Below, piece after piece: positions 36,382 through 46,324 of a DNA stretch of 64,000 nucleotides. Source of the stretch: Acidimicrobiia bacterium (GTDB lineage Bacteria > Actinomycetota > Acidimicrobiia > Acidimicrobiales > Bin134). Position 1 is the first letter of the stretch. Every line of letters starts with the position of its first letter. The notes beneath the pieces were generated by a model. That model did no database searches. It worked only from the letters and a program-made list of their open reading frames with translations, and was not told the origin of the DNA. The DNA lies in contig JAJDUJ010000010.1 in assembly GCA_022826705.1 (NCBI GenBank), forward strand, positions 1-64,000, given 5' to 3'. Both the position numbers and the translations under genes were made by a program.

Positions 36382-37593
36382 CTAGCCGCCGAAGAGCTCG
36401 GAAAGGGTGTCCACCACGTAGCCGATGTCGTCTGACCCCAGGCCGTGGTGGGTGGGGATGCACAAGGCGTGGTCCATCACCAGGTCGGCGTTGGGGAAAC
36501 CGTCGGCTGGGGCCCGGTGCTCGATATCCGAGAAGCCGGGCTGGCGCAGAATGTTGCCGGTCCAGACCATGCGGGACTGCACGTTACGGTCTTCGAGGAA
36601 GTTCTGCACCTCGGTGCGGTCGTGCCCCGACTCGGGACGGAGGATGAAGCCATAGCGCATCCAGGTGGTCTCCAGCTCAGGGGTCGTGCGAGGCAGGATC
36701 ACCTTGTCGGTGTGGTTGACCAGTAAGTCGTTGTAGCGGTCGAAGGCGTGGCGCCGGCGAGCGTTGAACTCCTCGAGCTTGGAGAGCTGCACCAGCCCGT
36801 AGGCCGCGCCCAGCTCGGAGGGCTCGAAGTTGTAGCCCATATCGTCGAAGATGAAGATCTGGTCGTACATGGTGCCGTCGTCAAGAGGGCCCCAGCGGGT
36901 GTCCTCGCCCTGGCGAGAGCCGTACAGGTACGACTCCGAGCGCCTTCCCCAGCGGCGGCGGGTCAGGCACTTGTCGTGCATCTCGGGATCGTCCATGGCC
37001 ACCATGCCGCCGTTGCCCGCACAGGTGAGCGAATGGGAGATGGCAAAACTGGTCACGCTGATGTCGCTGCGGGCGCCGATCCGGGTACCTCGCAGGCGGG
37101 TGTCCAGCACGTCGCAGGAGTCCTCGATCACCTTTAGCCCGTGCTCGTCGGCGATGGCCCGGATCACATCCCAGTCGGGGCAGTTGCCCATCAGGTTGGG
37201 GGTCAAGATGGCCTTAGTCCGGGGGCCGATCATCTCGGTGATGCGGTTGACGTCGATCTGGTAGGTGTCGGGCTCCACATCGACGAATACCGGCACCAGC
37301 CCCTGATGGACGATGGACGACACATCGGTGGAGAAGGTGAGAACCGAGGTGATGATCTCGTCGCCTGGTTCCAAGTCCAGGATGCTCACCGCCAAGAACA
37401 GCGCCGAGGAGCCGGAGTTGACCATCACGCCTCGTTCCTTGCCCAGCAAGGTGGAGATCTCGTCTTCGAATCGGGCCACGTTCTCTCCGATGAACAGGTC
37501 TCCGGAGCGCAACACCTCGAGCACCGCTTCGATCTCGCGCTCGTCTTGGATGGCCCCTGCGGGCGGCAGGGTGCGGACGGGTTGGTTTGCCAT
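36382..37593 (-). CDS. DegT/DnrJ-fold PLP enzyme with His at the lysine position (sugar dehydratase-like)
   Basis: 403 aa. The fold is clear from the N-terminal EIEAVLEVLRSGDLFIG, the cofactor-binding NSGSSALFLAV and VIEDSCDVLDTRLRGTRIG. Ordinary aminotransferases have SF..(S/A)K at the Schiff-base site; here it reads SFAISHSLTCAGNGG, with His where the Lys should be. The same change marks ColD and the E1 (RfbH) family, which bind PMP and remove a 3-hydroxyl from 4-keto sugars. A 3-dehydratase role is therefore inferred. No other sugar-nucleotide genes are adjacent. Confidence 0.8.
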   Translation of the reverse strand: MANQPVRTLPPAGAIQDEREIEAVLEVLRSGDLFIGENVARFEDEISTLLGKERGVMVNSGSSALFLAVSILDLEPGDEIITSVLTFSTDVSSIVHQGLVPVFVDVEPDTYQIDVNRITEMIGPRTKAILTPNLMGNCPDWDVIRAIADEHGLKVIEDSCDVLDTRLRGTRIGARSDISVTSFAISHSLTCAGNGGMVAMDDPEMHDKCLTRRRWGRRSESYLYGSRQGEDTRWGPLDDGTMYDQIFIFDDMGYNFEPSELGAAYGLVQLSKLEEFNARRRHAFDRYNDLLVNHTDKVILPRTTPELETTWMRYGFILRPESGHDRTEVQNFLEDRNVQSRMVWTGNILRQPGFSDIEHRAPADGFPNADLVMDHALCIPTHHGLGSDDIGYVVDTLSELFGG

Positions 37594-37604
37594 GGCGATT
37601 GCTC

Positions 37605-38084
37605 CTAAGCGGGGCGCTGCTCGACGAGCCGCACCAGGGGGATCTGGCGGTGGGGAGCCTTGGCCTGGTAGTCGGCGTACCAGGCCCGGTCGGCCACCAG
37701 GCCTTCCCAGGTGGCCGCGTAGTCGTCACCCTCGCAGATGTCGGCCACCGCCCAGAAGTGCTGGCCCTCATCGGTGACCAATAGCTCGGGGTTGGCCTCT
37801 TTGTCGGCGATGTTGAAGTACCACGAGGGATGGGCCTTGGCCCCCGCGTAAGACGCCACCACAATGCGGTGTCCATCGGGGTCCCGCCAGTAGGGCAGCG
37901 CCACCTTGTGCTCGTTGCCCGAGCGGCGTCCGACGGTGCGGATTAGCACATGGTGCATGCCGGCCACGCCCCATACCGCGGGGTCGTCGCTGGACTCCAT
38001 GGCCTCCACATGCATCTTGGTGATGACCGGGATTTCCTCTAGGGAGGGGGTCTCCCAGTCTTGTTCCACTCGCTGATCACTCAT
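37605..38084 (-). CDS. Deazaflavin (F420)-dependent nitroreductase family protein
   Basis: 159 aa. It carries the DDN-family pattern: VLIRTVGRRSGNEHKVALPYW, RIVVASYAGAKAHPSWYFNI and PELLVTDEG. These split-barrel proteins reduce substrates with F420H2. It lies 11 bases upstream of the DegT-fold gene and 30 bases downstream of an amidohydrolase in a minus-strand cluster. The substrate is unknown. Confidence 0.85.
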   Translation of the reverse strand: MSDQRVEQDWETPSLEEIPVITKMHVEAMESSDDPAVWGVAGMHHVLIRTVGRRSGNEHKVALPYWRDPDGHRIVVASYAGAKAHPSWYFNIADKEANPELLVTDEGQHFWAVADICEGDDYAATWEGLVADRAWYADYQAKAPHRQIPLVRLVEQRPA

Positions 38085-38114
38085 TTGTTGGCTCCTATTT
38101 CTGGGTTCAGTTGC

Positions 38115-38981
38115 TCAGTCCAGCTTCAGCACTCGCCGGGCGTTTTCCCTTAGGAAGCCAGGCCATACCTTGTCCCTGAAGGGAACGTCTTTCATGTCGG
38201 TCATGATCCGCTCCAGCGACAATCCCATCGGGAAGTAGCCGGCGTAGATCACCTTCTCGGCCCCTCGGGTGTTGGCGTAGCGGATGATGGCCTCGGGGTA
38301 GTGCTTGGGGGCGAACGCCGAGGTGGAATAGTGCAGGCCGGGCCACTTAAGCATGAGCTTCACCGCCAGGTCCTCCCACGGCTCGCAGCCGTGGCGGGTC
38401 ACGAAGGTGAGCTCGGGGAAGTCGTACATCACCCGGTCGATGCGCTCCACGTGCTGGGGCGAGAACGGGAAGCGGGGCCCGGGCACGCCGGCGCACACGA
38501 ACATGGGCAGGTCGAGTTCCACGCATTTGGCGTAGATCGGATAGAACTTGGCGTCGTCGATCGGGACTTGGGGGAAGCAGCCCGCGGGGAACGCGCCTAC
38601 TGCCTTCACTCCCCACTCCTGGTGAAGCTGGTTCATGCGGCGCACCTCGCCCATCACGTCGTTGGGGTCGACGTTCATGGAGGGGATGAACCGCTCGGGG
38701 TAGTCCTTCAATGCCCGCTGGCCGGTCTCGTCCTCGCAGGAGACGAGGGCCAACTCGATGTTGAACCGGTCCATCTCTTTGAGCACTACCTGAACGGGGT
38801 CGTCTTCGGTGCCGTACAGCTCTTTGGGAACGCCCTTGAACATGTACTCCACTGGGAAGTCGAACTCCTCCGACGTCTGGTCGTCTTTGGTCTGGGCTCT
38901 GATGAAGTCGTAGGTGGAGAAGTCGGGCTTGGGAAACCCGATCATGGTGTCGATGATCGGAATGTCACTGGGCATGCCCAT
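38115..38981 (-). CDS. Amidohydrolase_2 family metal-dependent hydrolase
   Basis: 288 aa TIM-barrel protein. It has the late pattern of the family: GVKAVGAFPAGCFPQVPIDD, LPMFVCAGVPGPRFPFSP, ELTFVTRHGCEPW and KVIYAGYFPMGLSLERI. The N-terminal His-x-His metal site usual for the family is replaced here by IIDTMIGFPKPD, and the aspartate normally following the last strand is not obvious. The protein may have altered chemistry, such as decarboxylation or none. It is the second of two amidohydrolases in the cluster. Confidence 0.82.
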   Translation of the reverse strand: MGMPSDIPIIDTMIGFPKPDFSTYDFIRAQTKDDQTSEEFDFPVEYMFKGVPKELYGTEDDPVQVVLKEMDRFNIELALVSCEDETGQRALKDYPERFIPSMNVDPNDVMGEVRRMNQLHQEWGVKAVGAFPAGCFPQVPIDDAKFYPIYAKCVELDLPMFVCAGVPGPRFPFSPQHVERIDRVMYDFPELTFVTRHGCEPWEDLAVKLMLKWPGLHYSTSAFAPKHYPEAIIRYANTRGAEKVIYAGYFPMGLSLERIMTDMKDVPFRDKVWPGFLRENARRVLKLD

Positions 38982-39026
38982 AATTAAGTCCTTTGGAGTC
39001 GTTGGTTCGGGTAGGCGGATCGACGC

Positions 39027-40229
39027 TCAGGCAGCCAATGCGGACCGAGGCGTGATCACGTCCCAGGCGTTGTCCCGCATCATGGCCTTGGCCTCGGCGT
39101 CGGTGAAGTTGGGGATGTCGTAGATGAAGTCGGTGGGTACTTCCAGCCCCTCGGCGTGGGGATAGTCGGAGCCGAAGAGCATGTGGTCGGCGCCTATGGT
39201 CTCTTTGATCAGGTCGATGTCGTCCTCGTAGTAGGGCGACACCCAGACATGGTCGATGAACTGGTCCACCGGGTCGGTGCGGAACTCCTGGGGCATCTTG
39301 CCGTAGGCGATTTTCAGCTCCTCCACCAGGCGAGGGGCGAACATTCCGCCGTTCTCGATGCAGGCGATCCGCAGGTTGGGATGGCGGTCGTACAGGCCGT
39401 GGCACACCAGGGCGGCCATGGTGTCGAAGATCTGGCGGTCGTGGCCGGTGATCTGCTTGAACGTGGAGGTGCGGAACGACTGGAAATCCTCGGTCGGCTC
39501 CCACATCTCGTTGTATTCGTGCAGGCCGCCGTCGCCGCCGTGCATGCCCACTGTGATGCCGGCCTCGGCAATGCGGGCCCACACCGGGTCGTACTCGGGC
39601 ATGGCTGGTGAGCGGCTTCCACCGTCGAGGGTGGGAACCGGGCCGGGCACCATCACCACCATGCGGGCGTCGTTGTCCAAGGCCCACTCCACCTCGGAGA
39701 CGGCCCAATCCACGTCGATCATGGAGATGACCGGAGCGGCGAAGATGCGCTCCTGGTAGGCGAATCCCCAGTCTTCCAGCAGCCACCGGTTGAATGCGGT
39801 GAAGGCGGCGACCACCGCGGGAGGATCGTGGCGCAGCGACTGCTCCATGCCCACGCCCAGGGTGGGAAAGAACAGGGCGGCTTCGATGTTCTGGGTGTCC
39901 ATCAACTCCAGGCGCTTGTCCCGGTCGCGGTACTCGGGGCGCTCGGAGATGGGGTCGAGCTCGCCGAACATGGTCTTCACGTCCACGCCGTCTTTGTTGC
40001 GGCCCCGGAAGAAGTCCTGGAGCGCCCCCGGCTTGGACACCGGGTCGAACGTGGGATTAGGGATGAACCGGTTGATCTTGCCCGCCACCAGCAATCGCTG
40101 CTTGCCGTCGATATTGGCCCACTGCATGCAGCGCTTCTTCATCGCCGGGTCGATGTGGCGGGTGAAGGCGTCGGTGGCCTCGTAGTAGTGGTTGTCGGCG
40201 TCGAACACCTTGAACGGCAGGTCTGCCAT
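39027..40229 (-). CDS. Amidohydrolase_2 family metal-dependent hydrolase
   Basis: 400 aa. The N-terminal site reads VFDADNHYYE, in place of a full Asp-x-His-x-His. Later residues include GITVGMHGGDGG, LRIACIENGGMFAPRLVEEL and LFGSDYPHAEGLE, the last holding the conserved Asp. Proteins of this size in actinobacteria often act on aromatic or acyl ring-cleavage products. It is the first gene of the minus-strand cluster 40229-36382, preceded by a 142-base gap to mutA. Confidence 0.88.
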   Translation of the reverse strand: MADLPFKVFDADNHYYEATDAFTRHIDPAMKKRCMQWANIDGKQRLLVAGKINRFIPNPTFDPVSKPGALQDFFRGRNKDGVDVKTMFGELDPISERPEYRDRDKRLELMDTQNIEAALFFPTLGVGMEQSLRHDPPAVVAAFTAFNRWLLEDWGFAYQERIFAAPVISMIDVDWAVSEVEWALDNDARMVVMVPGPVPTLDGGSRSPAMPEYDPVWARIAEAGITVGMHGGDGGLHEYNEMWEPTEDFQSFRTSTFKQITGHDRQIFDTMAALVCHGLYDRHPNLRIACIENGGMFAPRLVEELKIAYGKMPQEFRTDPVDQFIDHVWVSPYYEDDIDLIKETIGADHMLFGSDYPHAEGLEVPTDFIYDIPNFTDAEAKAMMRDNAWDVITPRSALAA

Positions 40230-40371
40230 GTTGCACCTCTGGGTGGGGGAGGGGTCGCCTTGATTTTCCTCCTCGCCGGGAATCGGTCACAAGTTGCGCT
40301 GGCAAAAGGCGCTTCCCCTCTTCGTTTTCCAAGGCGGGAAATCTGGGGGCTAGGACGTACCATTCAGAGTT

Positions 40372-42075
40372 GTGAGCGACGCCGTGATGAGCCTGGCCGG
40401 GGATTTCGACCTGGCCGGGCGGGACCAGTGGATGGAGCTGGTGGAGCAAGTGCTCCGGGGGGCGCCGTTTGACAAGAAGCTGGTGGGCACCACCTACGAC
40501 GGCATTCGGATTCAACCGCTCTACACCGGTACCGACCACCCCGGAGACACCAGTCTCCCCGGTACAGCGCCGTTTACCCGGGGCAGCAGGGTTGTGGGCG
40601 GCGCGTGGCAAGTCCGGCAGGCCCATAGCCGAGCTACCGGCAATGGCGCGGTACGGGATGACTTGGCCGGGGGAGCTGATGCCATAGAACTCCACATCGA
40701 CGGTGAAACCAGTCGGGAAGAACTCGACGCCCTGCTCGATGGCGTTCCCCCAACGGTGCCGATCATGCTGGCGCCGGGGAGCGAGGCCGCCATCTGGCAT
40801 CTGGTCGACCTTTGGGACAGCAGGGGAGTGGCCAGGGAAGAGGCTCTCGGCGGGTTTGGGATGGACCCCCGAGATCCTGCGGTGGCTGAAGCGGCGGCCA
40901 ACACCTTGAACCGGAACTACCGCAACGTGCTGGTCGCGGTGGTTAACGGGGCACGATTGGCCGACCAGGGCGCGAGCGAGGCCCAGGAGCTGGCCGGATC
41001 GCTGGCCGACGGAGTTGCCTACCTGCGGGCCTGTGAACAGGCGGGCCTCGACCTGGCATCGGCGGCGGACAGACTGGAATTCCGCTACGCCGCCGGAGTG
41101 GACCAATTCTTGACCATCGCAAAGTTTCGGGCCGCCCGACGGCTGTGGGCCCGAGTGACCCAGGCGTGCGGCATCGACCCCGCCGCCCAGCGCCAGCACG
41201 CGGTTACCGCCGGGGCCATGATGACTCGCCGCGACCCGTGGGTGAACATGATCCGCACCACGGTGGCCTGCTTCGCCGCCGCGGCGGGTGGCGCCGATGC
41301 CATCACCGTCAGCCCGTATGACTCGGCCATCGGGGTGCCCGATCCGCTGGGGTTGCGGATCGCCCGCAATACGCAGCTGTTATTGCGTGAGGAGTCCCAC
41401 ATCCATGAGGTGATAGACCCTTCTGGCGGCTCCTACTACATAGAGACGCTCACCGATGCCCTGACCAGCACCGCTTGGGGCCTGTTCCAGGAGCTGGAGG
41501 CGGGGGCCAGTCTGTCGGAGCGCATTGATGCGGCGCATGAGGCCCGCAGCCGAGATGTGGCCACCCGCCGCCTGCCGCTCACCGGCGTGAGCGAGTTCCC
41601 CGACCTCGATGAGCCAACGGTCGATCGGCCACCGGTGGAATCGGATCCCGGATCGCGACGCCTGGCCGAGCCGTTCGAGGCATTGCGGGATGCCGCTGGG
41701 GCCAGCCCGTCTCGCCCTACCGCGTTCTTGGCCAGCTTGGGCTCCATCGCCGTTCACACGGCCCGAACCGCATTTTCCGCCAATCTGCTGGCTGCCGGTG
41801 GAATCGATGCCGTCGGCGGCGATGGATACGACACCCCGGAAGAAGCGGCCTCGGCGTGGACGGCGTCGGGCACGCCCATCGCTGTTGTGTGCTCGTCTGA
41901 CGAGATGTACGAAGAACATGCCGCCGACGCAGTGGCCGCGCTGAAAGGGGCCGGATGCGGTTATGTGCTTCTGGCCGGTCGTCCGGACGACCGATGGGGG
42001 GCCGACGGCTACATCCACATGGGCTGCGACGTGCTGGACGCCCTGGGTGCCATCCACGACAGGCTGGGCCTATGA
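40372..42075 (+). CDS. mutA: Methylmalonyl-CoA mutase small subunit
   Basis: 567 aa with a GTG start (an ATG at 40387 is an alternative). It resembles the catalytic barrel of methylmalonyl-CoA mutase but lacks the residues for catalysis and the Asp-x-His-x-x-Gly cobalamin motif, as expected for the small subunit. Recognisable blocks are [44 protein letters not shown] and [16 protein letters not shown]. It forms a heterodimer with the product of the overlapping downstream gene and isomerises methylmalonyl-CoA to succinyl-CoA. Confidence 0.93.
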   Translation: MSDAVMSLAGDFDLAGRDQWMELVEQVLRGAPFDKKLVGTTYDGIRIQPLYTGTDHPGDTSLPGTAPFTRGSRVVGGAWQVRQAHSRATGNGAVRDDLAGGADAIELHIDGETSREELDALLDGVPPTVPIMLAPGSEAAIWHLVDLWDSRGVAREEALGGFGMDPRDPAVAEAAANTLNRNYRNVLVAVVNGARLADQGASEAQELAGSLADGVAYLRACEQAGLDLASAADRLEFRYAAGVDQFLTIAKFRAARRLWARVTQACGIDPAAQRQHAVTAGAMMTRRDPWVNMIRTTVACFAAAAGGADAITVSPYDSAIGVPDPLGLRIARNTQLLLREESHIHEVIDPSGGSYYIETLTDALTSTAWGLFQELEAGASLSERIDAAHEARSRDVATRRLPLTGVSEFPDLDEPTVDRPPVESDPGSRRLAEPFEALRDAAGASPSRPTAFLASLGSIAVHTARTAFSANLLAAGGIDAVGGDGYDTPEEAASAWTASGTPIAVVCSSDEMYEEHAADAVAALKGAGCGYVLLAGRPDDRWGADGYIHMGCDVLDALGAIHDRLGL

Positions 42076-44270
42076 CCGTCCCGGACTTCTCCCGAGTGGA
42101 CCTCCACGCCCCGCCGGCCTCTAGTGCCAACGGGATGGGTTGGGCCGATTTGGTGGCGGCGCAGACCGGCGAGAGCCCTGACCACCTCACCTGGGCCACA
42201 CCCGAGGGTTTCGGCGTGCGCCGGCTTTACACCGCCGAAGACCGGGCCCCGCTGGACTTCTGCGACACCTACCCCGGACTGGAACCCTACCTGCGGGGTC
42301 CATACGCCACCATGTACGCCACCCAGCCGTGGACCATCCGCCAGTACGCCGGTTTCTCCACCGCCGAGGACTCCAACGCCTTCTACCGCCGCAACCTGGC
42401 GGCCGGGCAGAAGGGTCTGTCGGTGGCCTTCGACCTGGCCACCCATCGGGGCTACGACTCCGACAACCAGCGGGTGAGCGGCGATGTGGGGATGGCCGGA
42501 GTGGCCATCGACTCCATTCTCGACATGCAGATCCTGTTCGACGGCATCCCGCTGGATCAGATGACCGTGTCGATGACCATGAACGGGGCGGTGCTGCCGA
42601 TTCTGGCCATGTACATCGTGGCCGGCGAAGAGCAGGGGGTAGCGCCAGAAAAGCTGGCCGGGACCATCCAGAACGACATCTTGAAGGAGTTCATGGTCCG
42701 CAACACCTTCATCTACCCGCCGACGCCGTCGATGCGGATCATCTCCGACATCTTCGCCTTCACCTCGGCCAACATGCCCAAGTTCAACTCCATCTCCATC
42801 TCCGGCTACCACATGCAAGAGGCCGGGGCCACCCTCGACTTGGAGCTGGCCTACACCTTGGCCGACGGGGTGGAGTATGTGCGGGCCGGTTTGGACTCCG
42901 GGCTGGACATCGATGCCTTCGCTCCCCGGCTCAGCTTTTTCTGGTGCATCGGCATGAACTTCTTCATGGAGGTGGCCAAGCTGCGGGCCGCCCGCCTTCT
43001 GTGGGCCAAGCTGATGCGGCCATTCGATCCGTCCAACCCCCGGTCGCTGTCGCTTCGCACCCACAGCCAGACCTCGGGGTGGAGCCTCACCGCCCAGGAC
43101 GTTTTCAACAACGTGGTGAGGACGACTATCGAGGCCATGGCCGCCACCCAGGGCCACACCCAGTCGCTGCACACCAATGCCCTAGACGAAGCCCTGGCCC
43201 TGCCCACCGATTTCTCCGCCCGGATCGCCCGCAATACCCAGCTCCTGTTGCAGCACGAATCGGGCACCTGCCGGGTGGCCGATCCCTGGGGCGGCTCGTA
43301 CTACGTGGAGCGGCTGACCCACGACCTGGCCCAACGGGCCTGGGAGCACATCAGCGAAGTGGAGGCGGCCGGGGGCATGGCCGAGGCCATCGAGGCCGGA
43401 ATCCCCAAGATGCGCATCGAGGAGGCCGCCGCCCGCACCCAGGCCCGCATCGACTCCGGCGCCCAGACGGTGGTGGGGGTGAACCGCTATCAAGTGGACG
43501 GCGAAGAGGGCATCGAGGTGCTGAAGGTGGACAACGCCGAGGTGCGAGCCTCTCAGATCGCCCGGCTGGAGCGGCTGCGGGCCGAGCGGGACAACGAGGC
43601 TTGCGTTCGTGCATTAGACGCGCTGACGGCGGGCGCCGACCGGCGTGTGGGCAGCCAGGGTTCCAATCTGCTCGCCTTGGCGGTGGACGCCGCCCGGGCT
43701 CGGGCCACCGTGGGAGAGATCAGCGACGCGCTGGAGAAGGTGTATGGTCGCCATGCGCCCCGGATCCGAACGATCTCCGGGGTATACCAATCAGAGATGG
43801 GACAGAGCGACAGCAACGGCGGCGGCACCGGTGAAGTGCGGGAAGCAGCGGCTGGTTTCGCGTCCCGAACCGGGCGCCGACCCCGCATATTGGTGGCCAA
43901 GATGGGCCAAGACGGCCACGATCGAGGGCAGAAGGTGATTGCCACCGCCTTCGCCGATCTCGGATTCGACGTGGATGTCGGACCACTGTTCCAGACCCCA
44001 GCCGAGGTAGCCCGCCAGGCGGTGGAGGCCGATGTGCACATCGTGGGAGCGTCGTCGCTGGCCGCAGGGCACATGACCCTGGTGCCCGAGTTGCGAGCCG
44101 AGCTGAAGCAATTAGGCCGGGCCGACATCATGATCGTGGTCGGCGGCGTGATACCGCCCAGCGACCACGACGAGCTGCGGGCTGCGGGGGCCGAGGCCAT
44201 ATTCGGGCCCGGCACGGTCATCGCCGACGCGGCCCTGGATTTGCTGGCCGCCTTGGACAACCGCCAGTGA
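42072..44270 (+). CDS. mutB: Methylmalonyl-CoA mutase large (catalytic) subunit
   Basis: 732 aa from ATG 42072, which overlaps the mutA stop as ATGA. The substrate pocket is [21 protein letters not shown], with the catalytic His in [10 protein letters not shown]. The C-terminal cobalamin domain is complete: [19 protein letters not shown] (Asp-x-His-x-x-Gly) and [14 protein letters not shown]. With mutA and meaB it forms one overlapping operon. It feeds propionyl-CoA carbon into the TCA cycle. Confidence 0.97.
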   Translation: MTVPDFSRVDLHAPPASSANGMGWADLVAAQTGESPDHLTWATPEGFGVRRLYTAEDRAPLDFCDTYPGLEPYLRGPYATMYATQPWTIRQYAGFSTAEDSNAFYRRNLAAGQKGLSVAFDLATHRGYDSDNQRVSGDVGMAGVAIDSILDMQILFDGIPLDQMTVSMTMNGAVLPILAMYIVAGEEQGVAPEKLAGTIQNDILKEFMVRNTFIYPPTPSMRIISDIFAFTSANMPKFNSISISGYHMQEAGATLDLELAYTLADGVEYVRAGLDSGLDIDAFAPRLSFFWCIGMNFFMEVAKLRAARLLWAKLMRPFDPSNPRSLSLRTHSQTSGWSLTAQDVFNNVVRTTIEAMAATQGHTQSLHTNALDEALALPTDFSARIARNTQLLLQHESGTCRVADPWGGSYYVERLTHDLAQRAWEHISEVEAAGGMAEAIEAGIPKMRIEEAAARTQARIDSGAQTVVGVNRYQVDGEEGIEVLKVDNAEVRASQIARLERLRAERDNEACVRALDALTAGADRRVGSQGSNLLALAVDAARARATVGEISDALEKVYGRHAPRIRTISGVYQSEMGQSDSNGGGTGEVREAAAGFASRTGRRPRILVAKMGQDGHDRGQKVIATAFADLGFDVDVGPLFQTPAEVARQAVEADVHIVGASSLAAGHMTLVPELRAELKQLGRADIMIVVGGVIPPSDHDELRAAGAEAIFGPGTVIADAALDLLAALDNRQ

Positions 44271-45241
44271 TCGACCTCGACGCCTGTGTCGAGGGGGTGC
44301 TGGGAGCCGACCGCACCTGGCTGGGCCGGGCGGTCACTCTAGTGGAGAGCACCCGAGCAGACGACCGGGTGTTAGCTACCGAGCTGTTGCTGCGGCTATT
44401 GCCCCACACCGGAGGAGCCCGACGGGTGGGGATCACCGGTGTGCCCGGGGTGGGAAAGTCCACCTTCATCGACGCGTTGGGCATCTATCTCACTTCACGG
44501 GATCTTCGGGTGGCAGTGCTGGCGGTAGACCCGTCCTCGTCAGTGTCGGGAGGCAGCATCCTCGGAGACAAGACCCGGATGCCGAACTTGGCCATAGATG
44601 ACGCCGCATTCATCCGTCCGTCGCCGTCGTCGGGTTCGCTGGGCGGGGTAACCCGTACTACCCGGGAGACCATGACGGTAGTGGAGGCGGCCGGGTTTGA
44701 CGTAGTGTTGGTGGAGACGGTGGGGGTGGGCCAGTCGGAGACCGCTGTGGCCGACATGGTGGACTTCTTCTTGGTGATGATGCTGCCCGGCGCCGGTGAC
44801 GAGCTCCAGGGCATCAAGAAGGGTGTACTGGAGTTGGCCGACGCCTTGGTGGTAAATAAGGCCGACGGGGGTAATGAGATCGCCGCCCAGCGGGCGGTGA
44901 GGGACTACCGAGCTGCGCTAGCCATGACCGCCCCGGCCAATCCTCACTGGGTTCCTCCGGTACTTGCGGTCAGCGCTATCGAAGGAACCGGACTCGACCA
45001 AGTGTGGGACCAGATCCAGTCCTACTACCAAGCACTGGCCGATGCAGGAGAACTCGGTCACCGCCGAGCCAACCAGCAGGTCCGGTGGATGTGGTCGATG
45101 GTGGACGACCGCATCCGAGAGCACCTACGGGAAAATTCCGCAGTAGCCGAACTTGTCGCCGACCTAGAGAAGCAAGTCGCTGCCAGCCAAGTGACACCCG
45201 CCGCGGCCGCCGACCAAATTCTCGCCGCCTTCGACAGCTGA
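44267..45241 (+). CDS. meaB: Methylmalonyl-CoA mutase-associated GTPase MeaB
   Basis: 324 aa. A GTG start at 44267 overlaps the mutB stop (GTGA). Walker A is [18 protein letters not shown]; the switch region has [19 protein letters not shown] and the acid block [12 protein letters not shown] follows. The G4-like segment VVNKADG fits guanine recognition. It protects and reloads adenosylcobalamin on the mutase using GTP. The family is also called ArgK. Confidence 0.95.
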   Translation: MIDLDACVEGVLGADRTWLGRAVTLVESTRADDRVLATELLLRLLPHTGGARRVGITGVPGVGKSTFIDALGIYLTSRDLRVAVLAVDPSSSVSGGSILGDKTRMPNLAIDDAAFIRPSPSSGSLGGVTRTTRETMTVVEAAGFDVVLVETVGVGQSETAVADMVDFFLVMMLPGAGDELQGIKKGVLELADALVVNKADGGNEIAAQRAVRDYRAALAMTAPANPHWVPPVLAVSAIEGTGLDQVWDQIQSYYQALADAGELGHRRANQQVRWMWSMVDDRIREHLRENSAVAELVADLEKQVAASQVTPAAAADQILAAFDS

Positions 45242-45248
45242 CCAGGAT

Positions 45249-45288
45249 ATTTGCAATTCTTACAGCATTTACTGTAAATTATGCAAAT
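45249..45288. promoter_or_regulatory. 40-bp two-part dyad across the start codon of the ATPase operon
   Basis: Two nested inverted repeats share one centre (between 45268 and 45269). The outer arms are ATTTGCA (45249-45255) and TGCAAAT (45282-45288). The inner arms are TTACAG (45260-45265) and CTGTAA (45272-45277). Spacers are 4, 6 and 4 bases. The ATG at 45281 is inside the dyad. It looks like an operator for a dimeric or tetrameric HTH protein, possibly the wHTH-bearing gene itself. The segment is much more AT-rich than its surroundings. Confidence 0.7.
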
Positions 45289-46324
45289 GCTCTCCCTGAG
45301 CCAGAGACCGCTAAGTGCTTCGGACGCCGACCATCGGCTATTCGTTGATCGTAACAGCGAGCTGGACAGAGTGGACCGCTCCTTGGGCTTGGGACTCAAT
45401 ATCTACATCCATGGAGCTCGGGGGATGGGGAAGACGACTTTTCTTCATCAAGTGCATCGGTCTCACCCTGGTGCCTACTACTGCCGCATCAAGGATTCCG
45501 AAGTATTCAAGGGAACATTGGTTGAGTTGGAACGCGTTGTCAGTAGTCGGTCTGGTTTTGCTGAAGTGATGGGGATGTTGACCAGTTCAGAAGCAATCAG
45601 GATGTTGGCCAACGCGACACCTGAGGATCAACTGGTTCAGATCCTGAGGCAGGCAGTACGGCAGCCTTCAGATGAGCCATCACGAGTGGTGCTGCTTGAT
45701 GATCTTGATGAGGAGGGTCGACGCGGGCTATTCGGACGATTGAGAGACGAGCTGTGGGAGCTTCCAATTCAATGGGTGGTGTCGGGGACTGAGCCCTACC
45801 TGGAGGCTCCAGTGGACGCGTTCTTTGAGACTGTTGTCGAGCTGGAGAACTTGCAACACGAGACTCTGCGGCAGATGCTGTGTCGGAGGGCTCTGACAGG
45901 AACGGCTGAGGAGCAGGCAGTGCTGCGAGACATCGCCGATTCGGTGTCGACCTCGATTGCCCCCTGCACGCCGCGTCGCGCTCTCTCAGTGGCCAGAGAC
46001 ATCTTTCTTTCTGACGATGCGATGGGTGCCAGCAATCTGCTTGAGGAGATGCAGCAACTCCGCTCAGAACTCTCCGAATCCGCAACCAGAGTGCTCGATG
46101 GGCTCATGGTTCATGGGCCAACCCACGCAGGCGATGAGCAACTCCTGGCAGAAGTTGGCGTCACCCGGAGCCGGGTAGTTCAGCTGTTGGCAGAACTTGA
46201 GACTGCGGGGCTGGTAACAGCGCAGCGAGTTGGCCGTAAGAGGCTCTATTCCGCGTTTCCGAAGCCAGCGGCACCGGTAGAGGCGGGCGCTCCGGGCTCA
46301 GCGGATTCCTACGAGCACTCGTAG
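45281..46324 (+). CDS. P-loop AAA-type ATPase with C-terminal winged helix, function unknown
   Basis: 347 aa. Walker A is HGARGMGKTT (residues 44-53), Walker B is VVLLDDLDE (136-144) and a sensor-like WVVSGTEP follows (165-172). A helical lid (about 185-260) precedes a winged HTH (about 268-326: EVGVTRSRVVQLLAELETAG, then RVGRKRLYSAF). The layout is like Orc1/Cdc6-type or MNS-type ATPases, which bind DNA through the wing. The TAG stop overlaps the GTG of the next gene by one base. Codon usage is less GC-skewed than in flanking genes, which suggests transfer. No enzymatic effector domain is seen. Confidence 0.8.
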   Translation: MQMLSLSQRPLSASDADHRLFVDRNSELDRVDRSLGLGLNIYIHGARGMGKTTFLHQVHRSHPGAYYCRIKDSEVFKGTLVELERVVSSRSGFAEVMGMLTSSEAIRMLANATPEDQLVQILRQAVRQPSDEPSRVVLLDDLDEEGRRGLFGRLRDELWELPIQWVVSGTEPYLEAPVDAFFETVVELENLQHETLRQMLCRRALTGTAEEQAVLRDIADSVSTSIAPCTPRRALSVARDIFLSDDAMGASNLLEEMQQLRSELSESATRVLDGLMVHGPTHAGDEQLLAEVGVTRSRVVQLLAELETAGLVTAQRVGRKRLYSAFPKPAAPVEAGAPGSADSYEHS

